DNA of 62,680 bases from Prochlorococcus sp. AG-363-C20 (GCA_003280295.1 QCFI01000008.1:1-62680), one strand, 5' to 3'. Counted from the first letter of the stretch, positions 27,590 through 37,526 are shown. The notes: generated by a model not told the origin, from the letters alone. Numbers and translations: made by a program.

Positions 27590-29508
27590 GTCCTCTACCT
27601 TCTTCAAATCTACCATTAGGTCAACTAGATGGTGCTTGGGAAAAAATAAAAAATAATTTCCCATCTATTAACTCTGAAAGCAAGAATCAGAAATCCATTA
27701 TTGTTGTTGGAGGCGGACTTTCTGGCGCATCGGCAGCTGCAACTCTTGCAGAACAAGGATACCAAGTAAGTCTAATAACATATAACGATAGTCCTCGTCG
27801 TGCACACTCAGTTGCTGCACAAGGTGGAATTAATGCTGCAAAAGCAAAAAAAGGAGACGACGTGGATGTAATTAAAGAGTTATTTGCAGATACATTACGC
27901 GGTGGTGATTACCGTGCGAGGGAAGCAGAATGTCAAAGGCTAGCAGAAATAAGCAGCTCAATAATCGATAAATGTGTAGCCCAAGGTGTTCCTTTTGCTA
28001 GAGAATACAATGGAAAACTGGCGACTCGTCGTTTTGGTGGAGCATTAATCAGTAGAACCTTTTATGCACGTGGACAGACAGGGCAACAACTACTTTATGG
28101 AGCCTATCAGGCACTGATGTGTCAGGTCTCAAATCACAGAGTTAGACTTCTAACACGTAGAGATGTACTTGAATTAATTAAGGTAGATGGTGTAATCAAT
28201 GGAGTAATTACTCGCAATTTAATTGATGGAAAACTAGAAATTTATTTAGCACAAGCGGTAATACTTGCAACAGGTGGGTATAGCAATATCTATTTCCTTT
28301 CTACTAACTCAATGAAGTCAAATGCCAGTGCCATATGGAGGGCACATAAACAAGGTGCTTTTTTTGCAAACCCTTGTTTTACTCAAATTCACCCTACTTG
28401 CATTCCTGCTGGAGATGCTTATCAAAGTAAATTAACATTAATGAGTGAAAGCTTACGTAATGACGGAAGGATATGGCTACCAAAACAAATTCAGGATAGA
28501 CGTCTCCCATCAGAGATACCTGAATCTCAAAGAGATTATTTCCTAGAACGTATATATCCGGCATATGGGAATATGGTCCCAAGAGATGTTGCATCTCGTA
28601 GGGCCAAGGAACTATGTGACGCTGGCTTTGGCGTTGGAAATGATGGGAGATCTGTTTATCTTGATCTTGGTGATGCAATTATTAAAAAAGGTGCAGATGT
28701 GATTAAATCTAAATACGGGAATTTAATTGATATGTACGAAAGAATAGTTGGTGAAGATCCATTATCTATGCCAATGCGTATCTATCCTGCTCCCCACTAT
28801 ACAATGGGAGGACTATGGGTAGATTATAATTTAATGAGTACAATCCCTGGATTATTTGTAATTGGTGAGGCTAATTGTACAGTTCACGGTGCAAATAGAT
28901 TAGGAGCGAATGCACTTTTACAATGTTTAGCAGATGGATATAATATTGTCCCGTTTTCTATTACTTCATGGTTAGAAAATAACATTTGCTCTAGTTCACC
29001 TCAAAAAATCAACACCGCATGCAAAGAAGCTCTTGCCAAGGTCAGAAAACGTATAGATGCATTAATTACAGCTAAAGGTTCTATTCCTGTTGACATCTTT
29101 CATCGCCAGCTTGGAGAAATAATGATAGAAAGATGTGGTATAAGCAGAAATAAGAGTGGATTAAAGAATGGTTTAAAAGAAGTAAAAGAATTACAAACTA
29201 AATTTCATCAACAAGTACGAATACCAACTGAAATTGATTGCCCAAATTCTGAACTTGAGAAAGCTTTAAAGGTTGCAGATTTTTTCGAACTTGCTCAGTT
29301 GATGCTCACAGATGCCCTAACTAGAGAGGAGTCGTGTGGAGCTCATTTTCGAGAAGAGCATCAAACATCAAAAGGTGAGGCCAAGAGAAATGATGAGAAG
29401 TTTTCCCATATTTCGGCATGGGAATATATTGATAATACTAAGTCAGTAAAACATATAGAGCCACTTATATTCACCGAATTCTCCCCAACTACGCGAAGTT
29501 ACCAATGA
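27586..29508 (+). CDS. sdhA: Succinate dehydrogenase flavoprotein
   Basis: The FAD-containing subunit that oxidises succinate. FAD binding is shown by IIVVGGGLSGASAAATLAEQ, the covalent-flavin-type RRAHSVAAQGGINAA (His before SV) and the catalytic region HPAPHYTMGG-like motif PAPHYTMGGLWVD. About 640 aa, normal length. I use ATG 27586, which overlaps the sdhC stop (ATGA). It precedes sdhB by a four-base overlap. Confidence 0.95.
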   Translation: MSPLPSSNLPLGQLDGAWEKIKNNFPSINSESKNQKSIIVVGGGLSGASAAATLAEQGYQVSLITYNDSPRRAHSVAAQGGINAAKAKKGDDVDVIKELFADTLRGGDYRAREAECQRLAEISSSIIDKCVAQGVPFAREYNGKLATRRFGGALISRTFYARGQTGQQLLYGAYQALMCQVSNHRVRLLTRRDVLELIKVDGVINGVITRNLIDGKLEIYLAQAVILATGGYSNIYFLSTNSMKSNASAIWRAHKQGAFFANPCFTQIHPTCIPAGDAYQSKLTLMSESLRNDGRIWLPKQIQDRRLPSEIPESQRDYFLERIYPAYGNMVPRDVASRRAKELCDAGFGVGNDGRSVYLDLGDAIIKKGADVIKSKYGNLIDMYERIVGEDPLSMPMRIYPAPHYTMGGLWVDYNLMSTIPGLFVIGEANCTVHGANRLGANALLQCLADGYNIVPFSITSWLENNICSSSPQKINTACKEALAKVRKRIDALITAKGSIPVDIFHRQLGEIMIERCGISRNKSGLKNGLKEVKELQTKFHQQVRIPTEIDCPNSELEKALKVADFFELAQLMLTDALTREESCGAHFREEHQTSKGEAKRNDEKFSHISAWEYIDNTKSVKHIEPLIFTEFSPTTRSYQ

Positions 29509-30242
29509 AGAAAAGACTTTCATTAAAATTACTTATTTGGCGTCAGAAGTCAAACACAACTGACGGAAATTTCAAGGAATACATCATGAAAGGACTCTCT
29601 CCTGACTTATCAATATTAGAAGTTCTTGATCAACTCAATGAAAAATTAATAATTAATGGAGATAGGCCAATAAATTATGATCATGATTGCCGAGAAGGAA
29701 TTTGCGGAAGTTGTGGATTCCTTGTAAATGGTTTAGCTCATGGCCCAAAAAGTGCAACCACCATTTGTCAGTTATACCTTCGTCATTTCAAGGATAATGA
29801 TACATTAGTACTTGAACCATGGAGAGTAAAGGCATTTAAAGTAATTCAAGATCTATCTGTCAATCGTTCATCTCTTGACAGATTAATTGCCTCAGGTGGA
29901 TACGTTTCCTGCCAAACCGAAGAAATACCAGATGCGAATAAATATCTAATAAGTCCTAGTAAAGCCTTTACTTCCTTTCAATCAGCAACTTGCATTGGTT
30001 GTGGAGCTTGTATTGCAAGTTGCAGGAATGCCTCTGCAAACTTATTTGTAGCAGCAAAGCTTGCACATTTAGGACAATTACCACAGGGAAAAGACGGCAG
30101 ATCTAATAGGGCAAAATTGATGAATAAACAAATGCGTGAAGAGGGCTTCGGCAGCTGTAGTAATAATCTTGATTGTGAAGCTGTTTGCCCTAAAGAAATC
30201 TCAGCAGATTGGATAAGTTGGATGAATAATGATTACTTATAG
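29505..30242 (+). CDS. sdhB: Succinate dehydrogenase iron-sulfur subunit
   Basis: The electron-transfer subunit, 245 aa. The [2Fe-2S] cluster motif is DCREGICGSCGF; the [4Fe-4S]/[3Fe-4S] region has CIGCGACIASC and a final CEAVCPKEIS. It starts four bases inside the end of sdhA. Together with SdhC and SdhA it completes the three-subunit complex in thylakoid or plasma membrane, feeding electrons to plastoquinone. Confidence 0.95.
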   Translation: MKKRLSLKLLIWRQKSNTTDGNFKEYIMKGLSPDLSILEVLDQLNEKLIINGDRPINYDHDCREGICGSCGFLVNGLAHGPKSATTICQLYLRHFKDNDTLVLEPWRVKAFKVIQDLSVNRSSLDRLIASGGYVSCQTEEIPDANKYLISPSKAFTSFQSATCIGCGACIASCRNASANLFVAAKLAHLGQLPQGKDGRSNRAKLMNKQMREEGFGSCSNNLDCEAVCPKEISADWISWMNNDYL

Positions 30243-30593
30243 AGAATAATCTCAATGAAAACCGAAGATGCCTTAAAAGCTTTGAGGGGATTGGATATAA
30301 AACTACTAAATATACAAATATAGGATTCATAATGATCATATTAATGACTGTTTACTTTCTCATATTACATTTAACCTATTAACTAAATAAATTATAAACT
30401 ACTATAAGAAACTTGCTATATCTTTTAGCCAATTACCCCTCCCTGTCAGCCTAATCATATAGATCTTATTGTTTAGTTCAAAGTTGATATCAAGCACTAC
30501 TGAGTGATTAGTTAAGTTTTTTACTATTTCATTTAAATTAATTTTTTTTAGCCGAATCAACTAGCAAAATGAATATTGTGAAGATTTTATCTT
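30243..30593. other. Intergenic region
   Basis: AT-rich spacer after sdhB. I find no ORF longer than 20 codons with coding character. It should hold the permease promoter; no recognisable box was found. Confidence 0.35.
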
Positions 30594-32204
30594 ATGTTTC
30601 TAAACTTATCAAAGCATACCAATAAACCCAGTTGGTTCGTAGGTGGAGACATTGATGGTTTTCTTGGTCTTGCACTCGACAACTTAATTCAAATTCTTCT
30701 GATAATTGGGCTTTGTCGTTCAGTACTTGGATACAATGATGATTTAATTTTCGGAAAAATCTTACCTGCAACAGGGTTAAGTCTTCTAATTGGTAATTTC
30801 GCATATGCGCAACAAGCACATCAACTCGCAATCAAAGAAAATCGTAATGATCGAACAGCGCTTCCGTACGGAATAAATACTGTAAGTCTTTTTGCATATA
30901 TTTTTCTTGTAATGCTACCTGTAAAACTAACCGCATTAGATCAAGGACTAGATGAACAGAGTGCTATCACACTTTCTTGGAAAGCAGGCATGGTTGCTTG
31001 CTTAGGTTCTGGTTTGATTGAATCTGGAGGAGCCTTTTGTGCAAACTTACTTAGACGCTGGCTCCCACGTGCTGCTTTATTGTCAACATTGGCTGGAATT
31101 GCATTGGGTTATATAGCTCTGGGATTTTTACTTAGAACATATACTCATCCAATAGTAGGACTAACAGTTTTAGCTATTATTTTAGTTACTTATTATGGTC
31201 ATTTAAACTTACCTGTGCCAGGAGGTTTATTAGCAGTCCTGGTAGGGATAGGACTAGCCTGGAGCACAGGTTTAATAACAATAGATACTGTCAAGTGGGG
31301 ACAGGAATTCAATCAAATAGGGCTCCGTCTTCCACATATTGAATTATCCAATCTTTGGCTAGCTAGGAGAGAACTATTACCTTGGTTAAACGTAATTATC
31401 CCCATGGGAATATTTAATCTGCTTGGCTCACTACAGAATATAGAAAGCGCAGCTGCAGCAGGAGATATTTATCCAGTAAAAAGTTCACTTCTTATAAATG
31501 GTATAGGGAGTATTACTGCTGCAGGACTTGGATCTTGTTTCCCAACAACACTCTATATAGGCCATCCTGCTTGGAAAGAAATGGGAGCACGTATTGGTTA
31601 TTCCTGGCTAAACGGTTTATTCATGTGCAGTGCTTGCTTATTAGGCCTCTTCGGTTTAATCGCAGAGCTAATCCCCATAGAAGCAGGAATGGCAATTGTT
31701 CTCTATATCGGCCTTGTAATTGCAGCACAAGCTTTTCAAGCAACACCAAAATTACATGCTCCTGCAGTTGCGCTTGGATTACTTCCAGGCCTAGCTGGTT
31801 GGGGAGCATTGCTTATCAAAGCTGGTGTTCGTGCTGGTAGCGCAAGCAATGAATCCAATGCATTTACACCTGAACTATTAGAGTCTCTAAAGCTTTCAGA
31901 TGTATGGGCTAGCGGAGCATTTGCTCTAGAGCAAGGTCAAATAATTACAGCAATGTTTTTAGCGTCAATATTGGTATATATAATTGAACAAAAGTTTCTA
32001 GCAGCTACCTTTATATCTCTCATAGCAGCTTTTTCATCTTGGATAGGCATCATTCATGCCTGGAAATTTAATCAATCTGATGTTGTACTTAATATTGGTT
32101 GGGGAGTTGGAAGGACTTGGTCAGTTGGTTATTTACTAATGGCATTGATTTTCCTCATTTCAACTATACAAATGCATATAATTACAAGTAAAGTAAAAGA
32201 TTAG
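30594..32204 (+). CDS. NCS2-like permease (purine/xanthine type)
   Basis: A 536-aa polytopic membrane protein with about 12-14 membrane segments. It resembles the NCS2 nucleobase transporter group (AzgA branch): WFVGGDIDGFLGLALDN at the start, NRNDRTALPYGINTVSLFAY (the ALPYGIN signature) and GSCFPTTLYIGHPAWKEMGAR in the middle. The exact substrate is not known; the next gene is adenine phosphoribosyltransferase, so a purine, perhaps adenine, is the best guess. Monocistronic-looking, 174 bp before apt. Confidence 0.75.
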   Translation: MFLNLSKHTNKPSWFVGGDIDGFLGLALDNLIQILLIIGLCRSVLGYNDDLIFGKILPATGLSLLIGNFAYAQQAHQLAIKENRNDRTALPYGINTVSLFAYIFLVMLPVKLTALDQGLDEQSAITLSWKAGMVACLGSGLIESGGAFCANLLRRWLPRAALLSTLAGIALGYIALGFLLRTYTHPIVGLTVLAIILVTYYGHLNLPVPGGLLAVLVGIGLAWSTGLITIDTVKWGQEFNQIGLRLPHIELSNLWLARRELLPWLNVIIPMGIFNLLGSLQNIESAAAAGDIYPVKSSLLINGIGSITAAGLGSCFPTTLYIGHPAWKEMGARIGYSWLNGLFMCSACLLGLFGLIAELIPIEAGMAIVLYIGLVIAAQAFQATPKLHAPAVALGLLPGLAGWGALLIKAGVRAGSASNESNAFTPELLESLKLSDVWASGAFALEQGQIITAMFLASILVYIIEQKFLAATFISLIAAFSSWIGIIHAWKFNQSDVVLNIGWGVGRTWSVGYLLMALIFLISTIQMHIITSKVKD

Positions 32205-32377
32205 TGACTTTTAGATTCCAAAATATTAAAATTAAATATTTTGATAAGTGTGTTATTAATTACCACAAAAATGACTAGCCAAATTGTCTACGCTAAATTA
32301 ATTTAAAATTTTTACTTAATAGATATATCCTATTCGCAACTACCTTGATTAAAGTATGAATATTAGATTTTTTCAAT

Positions 32378-32899
32378 ATGCTTGAACAGAAACTTGCCAA
32401 ATGCATAGAAAGCTATCCAGACTTTCCCAAAAAGGGTATTTTATTTAAGGATGTATTACCTATCCTTGAAGATAACGATCTTTTTAGAGAGCTGACAGCT
32501 TTCCTAAGCATACAAAAAATAATAACTGATGCCGATGCAATCATAGCTATTGATGCTAGAGGGTTTATTTTTGGGTCAGCAATTGCTTTGGCTTGTCAAA
32601 AACCTTTAATAACAGCCAGAAAAGAAGGAAAATTGCCAGGGGAGCTTATTAGTAATTCCTACGAATTAGAATATGGTAAAAATTCACTTTATCTTCAAAA
32701 GAAAGCAATTAACAAATACAATTCATTTTGCATAGTTGATGATTTACTGGCAACAGGAGGAACTGCATCCGCTATAGAAGAAATGATACTTTCAGAAAAA
32801 AAGATAATCACTGGACTATGCGTTGTTGTCGAATTGGATGATTTACAGGGAAAATCAAAATTGAAGTGTCAAGTTATATCAGCAGTTAATTTTCCATAA
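32378..32899 (+). CDS. apt: Adenine phosphoribosyltransferase
   Basis: A 173-aa type I phosphoribosyltransferase converting adenine plus PRPP to AMP. It shows DFPKKGILFKDVLPIL, ARGFIFGSAIALA and the PRPP-binding motif FCIVDDLLATGGTA. Length is normal. Adenine recycled by this enzyme would come from methylthioadenosine or 5'-deoxyadenosine, fitting the mtnA gene 38 bp downstream. Same strand as the permease. Confidence 0.95.
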   Translation: MLEQKLAKCIESYPDFPKKGILFKDVLPILEDNDLFRELTAFLSIQKIITDADAIIAIDARGFIFGSAIALACQKPLITARKEGKLPGELISNSYELEYGKNSLYLQKKAINKYNSFCIVDDLLATGGTASAIEEMILSEKKIITGLCVVVELDDLQGKSKLKCQVISAVNFP

Positions 32900-32937
32900 C
32901 TTTTCAATATAAAATATTATCAATTTTTTATTCCACT

Positions 32938-34029
32938 GTGCTAATCAATTCAGAGCCATGGACAACTATTTGGTTAGACAAAAAGGGTTGCTCATTTCAT
33001 ATTATAGATCAAACTAAGTTGCCACATAGATTAGAAACATTAGAAATCAGAACATTTATTGAGGCTAGAGATGCAATTAAAAATATGCAAGTCAGAGGTG
33101 CGCCTCTCATAGGAGTTACTGGCGCTTATGGTTTTATGTTAGGCCTTATGGACGATCCTAGCGATAAAGGTATGAGAAAGTGCTTTGAACTTCTTATATC
33201 TGCTAGGCCCACTGCTGTAAACCTACAATGGAGTTTAGAAAGAATGCTTAGCAAAGTAATCAGATTAGAATCAAAATTAAGATGCAAAGTTGCTCAAATA
33301 GAAGCTAGAGAAATAGAAAAGGAGGATATTAATATGTGCTCATTAATTGGCGACAATGGTAAAAATGTTTTAGAAGAGATTTCTAAAAATAAGCAACATA
33401 ATAATGATCAAACTCTAAATATCCTGACACATTGCAATGCAGGATGGCTTGCCACTGTTGATTGGGGGACTGCGTTAGCTCCTATTTACAAGGCTCATAG
33501 AGCTGGAATTGACATACATGTATGGGTAGATGAAACGAGGCCCAGGAACCAAGGGGCAAGCTTAACTTCCTTCGAACTTTCTCAAGAGCGAATAGCTCAT
33601 ACGGTAATAGTTGACAATGCTGGAGGTCATTTAATGCAAGAAAGAAAAGTAGATTTGGTAATTGTCGGAAGTGACCGAACTACTAGGGAAGGTGATGTTT
33701 GTAATAAGATTGGTACCTATTTAAAAGCTTTAGCAGCAAAAGATAATAATATCCCTTTTTATGTTGCTCTTCCATTTTCTACAATTGATTGGAATATATC
33801 TAATGGTTTTAATGAAATTCCAATAGAGGTAAGATCCTCTGATGAAGTCAAATACATCAGTGGAAAAAATAAAGCGGGCTCAATAGAAAAGGTTCAGTTA
33901 ATTCCTGATGATTCTAATAGCTACAATCCAGGCTTTGATATAACACCTGCAAAGTTGATAACAGCATTAATAACTGAAAAAGGTGTTTCTAAGGCAAACT
34001 ATGAAAGTCTGCGTCGTCTATACAATTAA
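32938..34029 (+). CDS. mtnA: Methylthioribose-1-phosphate isomerase
   Basis: Isomerises 5-methylthioribose-1-phosphate (or 5-deoxyribose-1-phosphate) to the ribulose form. The 363-aa protein starts at GTG 32938 and contains MQVRGAPLIGVTGAYG, the catalytic-Cys region THCNAGWLATVDWGTA, DETRPRNQGASLT and the GSDRTTREGDVCNKIGTY stretch with the catalytic Asp. MtnA belongs to the methionine salvage path and to the DHAP shunt. It sits between apt and an aldolase fusion, which suggests the shunt type. Confidence 0.93.
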   Translation: MLINSEPWTTIWLDKKGCSFHIIDQTKLPHRLETLEIRTFIEARDAIKNMQVRGAPLIGVTGAYGFMLGLMDDPSDKGMRKCFELLISARPTAVNLQWSLERMLSKVIRLESKLRCKVAQIEAREIEKEDINMCSLIGDNGKNVLEEISKNKQHNNDQTLNILTHCNAGWLATVDWGTALAPIYKAHRAGIDIHVWVDETRPRNQGASLTSFELSQERIAHTVIVDNAGGHLMQERKVDLVIVGSDRTTREGDVCNKIGTYLKALAAKDNNIPFYVALPFSTIDWNISNGFNEIPIEVRSSDEVKYISGKNKAGSIEKVQLIPDDSNSYNPGFDITPAKLITALITEKGVSKANYESLRRLYN

Positions 34030-34158
34030 AATAACGCGAAATAATATTACTAATTCCACATATGGTGGGGATAAATATTTATAACTTTTACATATATATT
34101 TCATTTTTCCTTACAAGAGATACTAGATTTAGAAGAAGAGCATTCAACCAAATTTAAT

Positions 34159-36300
34159 ATGTCTTGTCTTGATTTGTGGTCAGATGCAAATGCTAAAAAG
34201 GCAATTATAAAATATAAGGATGAAGGAATAAATGAAGATTTAGCAATACGTACATACTCAGCAAGGCTGTTAGGATCTGATCCAGAGCTTGTTCTTCATG
34301 GTGGTGGCAATACTTCAGTGAAAACCATTACACAGAATATTTTCGGAGAAATTGTACCAGTTTTATGTGTAAAGGGGTCAGGTTGGGACCTGGAGACGAT
34401 TGAACCTGAAGGTCATCCAGCAATAGATTTAGAAGCTCTAAAAGCTCTCAGAAAAATTGCCACCTTATCTGACGAAGAAATGGTTTCTATACAACGTAGC
34501 AACTTAATTAATCCTAATTCACCTAACCCTTCTGTAGAAACATTATTGCATGCATTCTTACCACATAAATTTGTAGATCATACACACTCTATTGCTCTAT
34601 TAGCTTTGGCCGACCAACCTGATGCTGAAGTTGTATGCAGGAAAATTTATGGAGATAGAGTTGTTATTGTACCTTATGTTATGCCAGGTTTTGATTTAGC
34701 AAAAGCGGCTGCTAATGCATACGAATTAGCCACAAAAGACAATAAAAAGGATAATTCCGAGATTGAAGGAATGATACTTCTTAAGCATGGACTATTTAGT
34801 TTTGGTAAATCAGGGAAAGAAAGTTATAAAAGAATGATAGGATTAGTAAAGGAAGCAGAGAAAGCCTTACCTACTAAAATAGAATTAAATTTGAAATCAA
34901 AGAAAGTATATATAGACAATAATTCAAGTGCCGAAATTTATCTGCCATTTATTAGAGGATTAATAGGAAGAGTAGCTTCTAAATATGGGTACTCAAATAA
35001 ATGGATTTTTGAAATACGCTCTAATAAAGAAATAGTAGAATTCATAAATAGTTCAAACCTAAAAGAACTTGCAAAAAGAGGTGTGGCAACACCAGATCAT
35101 GTCATTAGAACAAAGGTAAGACCATGGGTGATTGATTCAATTGAACAAACTATAAAATCCAAAGGACAGAGTAATCAAATTAAAAACTGGTTCCTTTCCT
35201 TAGAAATTTCACTTAAGCAATATGTAAAAGAATACATTGAATATTTCGAATCAAATAACAAAAGGTTTAATGGTAACAAAAAACAATTGGATCCTATACC
35301 AAGATTAATTGCTTTTCCAGGCATAGGGCTAATTGGCATTGGTAGAACTAAAAAAGCAGCTTCTATAGCCGCCGATATCGGGCAGGTTTGGTTGACTACT
35401 ATTAGATCTGCTGAGTCATTAGGTGAATATAGACCTGTTAATTCATCAGATTGTTTTGATCTTGAATATTGGAGTTTAGAACAGGCAAAGCTAGGTAAAA
35501 GTAAGGAAAAAAGTTTAGCCGGAAATATTGTATTAGTTACTGGAGCGGGTGGAATTATAGGCTCTTCGATTGCAAAGGAATTTTCTAGACAAGGAGCAGA
35601 AATAGTTGCACTAGACATCAATGGCGATGCTGCACAACAAACAGCAAAAGCCTGTGGAAAATATGCATTTTCTATACAATGTGACTTAACAGTACCTAGT
35701 GAAGTTAAAGAAGCTTTTAAGTTAATAAAACTAAATTTTGGTGGAATAGATATTATTGTCTCTAATGCTGGATCGGCTTTGCCTGGAAATATATCCTCTA
35801 TGGAGCAATCAATATTAGACAGAAGTATCGCTATAAATCTATATTCTCATAATTATGTTGCACAGCAAGCCGTTAAAATATTCAAAGAGCAAGATTATTC
35901 AGAGGAGGAGAAACAGTATATAATAGGAGGCCAAATACTCTTTAATATTAGTAAACAAGCAATTAATCCTGGTCCTGGATTTGGATCCTATGGAATTTCT
36001 AAATCAGCATTATTATCTCTTATGAAACAATATGCAATTGAAGAAGGAGAATTTAAGATCAGATGTAATGGAATCAATGCTGACCGTATTCGTTCAGGTC
36101 TTCTAAATGACCAAATGATTAGGTCAAGATCAATTGCTAGAGGTCTATCCGAAGAAGAATATATGCAGGGAAACTTATTAAAAACTGAAGTTAAAGCTGA
36201 AGATGTAGCAAAGGCTTTTGTTGCTCTCTCAAAAATGTCTAAAACTACAGGTGCATTAATTACAATAGATGGAGGGAATCCTGCCGCAATGGTCAGATAA
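34159..36300 (+). CDS. Class II aldolase / short-chain dehydrogenase fusion
   Basis: A 713-aa bifunctional protein. Residues 1-430 are a RhaD/YuxG-like class II aldolase with HGGGNTSVK (47-55), SVETLLH with Glu127, the zinc ligands HTHS (His141, His143) and KHGL (His210). Residues 455-713 are a short-chain dehydrogenase with TGAGGIIGSS for NAD(P) binding, SNAG and the catalytic YGISK. The pair could cleave a ribulose-1-phosphate or rhamnulose-1-phosphate type ketose-phosphate to DHAP and an aldehyde, which the SDR reduces or oxidises. No rhamnose genes are near, while mtnA is 130 bp upstream. Confidence 0.88.
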   Translation: MSCLDLWSDANAKKAIIKYKDEGINEDLAIRTYSARLLGSDPELVLHGGGNTSVKTITQNIFGEIVPVLCVKGSGWDLETIEPEGHPAIDLEALKALRKIATLSDEEMVSIQRSNLINPNSPNPSVETLLHAFLPHKFVDHTHSIALLALADQPDAEVVCRKIYGDRVVIVPYVMPGFDLAKAAANAYELATKDNKKDNSEIEGMILLKHGLFSFGKSGKESYKRMIGLVKEAEKALPTKIELNLKSKKVYIDNNSSAEIYLPFIRGLIGRVASKYGYSNKWIFEIRSNKEIVEFINSSNLKELAKRGVATPDHVIRTKVRPWVIDSIEQTIKSKGQSNQIKNWFLSLEISLKQYVKEYIEYFESNNKRFNGNKKQLDPIPRLIAFPGIGLIGIGRTKKAASIAADIGQVWLTTIRSAESLGEYRPVNSSDCFDLEYWSLEQAKLGKSKEKSLAGNIVLVTGAGGIIGSSIAKEFSRQGAEIVALDINGDAAQQTAKACGKYAFSIQCDLTVPSEVKEAFKLIKLNFGGIDIIVSNAGSALPGNISSMEQSILDRSIAINLYSHNYVAQQAVKIFKEQDYSEEEKQYIIGGQILFNISKQAINPGPGFGSYGISKSALLSLMKQYAIEEGEFKIRCNGINADRIRSGLLNDQMIRSRSIARGLSEEEYMQGNLLKTEVKAEDVAKAFVALSKMSKTTGALITIDGGNPAAMVR

Positions 36301-36314
36301 AAGTAATTCAACAG

Positions 36315-36350
36315 CTTTCAAAACATAAAGGTTAACCCTTATGTTGAAAG
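36315..36350 (+). terminator. Long inverted repeat after the aldolase gene
   Basis: CTTTCAAAACATAAAG pairs with CTTATGTTGAAAG around a GTTAAC centre, with one bulged A. It lies 15 bp after the aldolase stop. The stem is long but the following bases (TACTGTAG) are not a T-run, so it may act as a hairpin barrier or bidirectional terminator rather than a classical one. Confidence 0.5.
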
Positions 36351-36412
36351 TACTGTAGAAAATTGTATTTACTTCAAATTTCTGCTAAGAATTGAATAGT
36401 TGCACACTATTC

Positions 36413-36526
36413 ATGGGAAGTCAATGGAAGGTAATTTGGCCAGGAGCGATTTTAGTTATTCTGGTCTTTTCAATAGTGATAGGAATTATTTCTGGTCTAA
36501 TAGATCCTAAGGCTTTAATGATTTAA
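36413..36526 (+). CDS. Single-span microprotein, 37 aa
   Basis: ATG at 36413 gives MGSQWKVIWPGAILVILVFS and a further IVIGIISGLIDPKALMI, a clear membrane helix with a short polar end. It is too short for most gene callers. The form is like small photosystem or cytochrome complex subunits, but I cannot match one. It lies just past the aldolase terminator. Confidence 0.5.
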   Translation: MGSQWKVIWPGAILVILVFSIVIGIISGLIDPKALMI

Positions 36527-36779
36527 GCGAATAAAATAAGACTAAAGCGTTCTTATATAATATGAAATATATATTTCTCTTTAATTGTTATATATTCAAC
36601 TACTAATATCATAAAGTTGTGCACGATGAAAATTCTATGTGATTAGCAATTAAATCAAAAATCACCTTAAATTTAAAATACTATAAATATTTATAGATAA
36701 AATTAGGCCCTCTTAAAAAACTCCGAAAAACAATAATATATAGAAGATTCATTTTTCAACTTCATTCAACTTTATAAAT
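36527..36779. other. AT-rich spacer
   Basis: No ORF. TATAAAT-like sequence near 36681 and TATAAATTACAC near 36773 could be promoter -10 elements for the structured RNA that follows; this is a guess. Confidence 0.25.
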
Positions 36780-37030
36780 TACACTCCACCAAAAGTAGAA
36801 ATTGGATGAGTTGTTGTAGCTTCTACTTTTCTCGTTGTGTAGACATTTCAGCGACAACTCAACTCTAAAAGTCTTTTAGAAACGATTTTCTTGTGTTGTA
36901 TATAGCCATTCCCACAACAAAGAAGTGTGATTTCTACTCTTTGTTCTTTATATAGGGTCCAAGTCTCCGCTCTTTGGCTTGGAGCGATCTTCACCTCACC
37001 TTCAGGAGAGGTGAAGATTATGTAGCAATT
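36780..37030 (+). ncRNA. Hairpin-rich non-coding region, candidate RNA
   Basis: A chain of inverted repeats without an ORF: AAAAGTAGAA / TTCTACTTTT (36791-36830), GAGTTGT / ACAACTC (about 36808-36860), ACAAAGA / TCTTTGT (about 36917-36946), CCAAG / CTTGG (about 36960-36982) and the perfect ATCTTCACCTC / GAGGTGAAGAT (36988-37019). Three or more stems nested in one stretch suggest a structured RNA. No T-run follows the last stem directly. Family not recognised; strand uncertain, plus chosen only by the direction of the neighbours. Confidence 0.35.
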
Positions 37031-37343
37031 ACTACAAATATCATCTATCTAAATTCAATTGATACCAGGATCAAGACAAACTTCAATTATTAAGAGAAGG
37101 TGAAATCGCAGTGCCTGCAAGATACATTAAAAACTTTTATGTAACCCACAAAGACTAGAAAATTACAGGCAGATATACCTAACAATAATTAAAAGGAATT
37201 GAATTGCTACATTTTAAAGATCAACCTATTAATACTACGTGTTGATTTCCAAACTGAATCACTAATGATCCCAAAGTAAAAGTGGTAAAAAATTGAAGTA
37301 AACAAATTACTTATTAAGACTAGGTTAATTCGATTATTGTCCT
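37031..37343. other. Intergenic region
   Basis: AT-rich, no gene or motif recognised. It contains no ORF with coding character. Confidence 0.3.
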
Positions 37344-37526
37344 ATGGCTGCTTACGCCTGGGCCAGAAGTAGATCACTGATTTCGAAGTTTTGGCCGGAG
37401 CCTCCCCCCGCCTCCTCAAAAGAAACTCTGAATTTAGGCAAGTCCAAAGACCCTAATGGGAGGATTGCCGACTCAAACAAAAGGTTCTTTAGGGCTTTAG
37501 GAGAAGGTGGTATTTTCTTGTCCTAA
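37344..37526 (+). CDS. Possible small protein, strand uncertain
   Basis: A 60-aa plus-strand frame (MAAYAWARSRSLISKFWPEP) in sequence clearly more GC-rich than its surroundings. The minus strand over the same stretch is also open, reading without a start codon into PKFRVSFEEAGGGSGQNFE and ending SDLLLAQA, which looks as protein-like. One of the two is probably real or a remnant; I cannot say which. Confidence 0.3.
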   Translation: MAAYAWARSRSLISKFWPEPPPASSKETLNLGKSKDPNGRIADSNKRFFRALGEGGIFLS

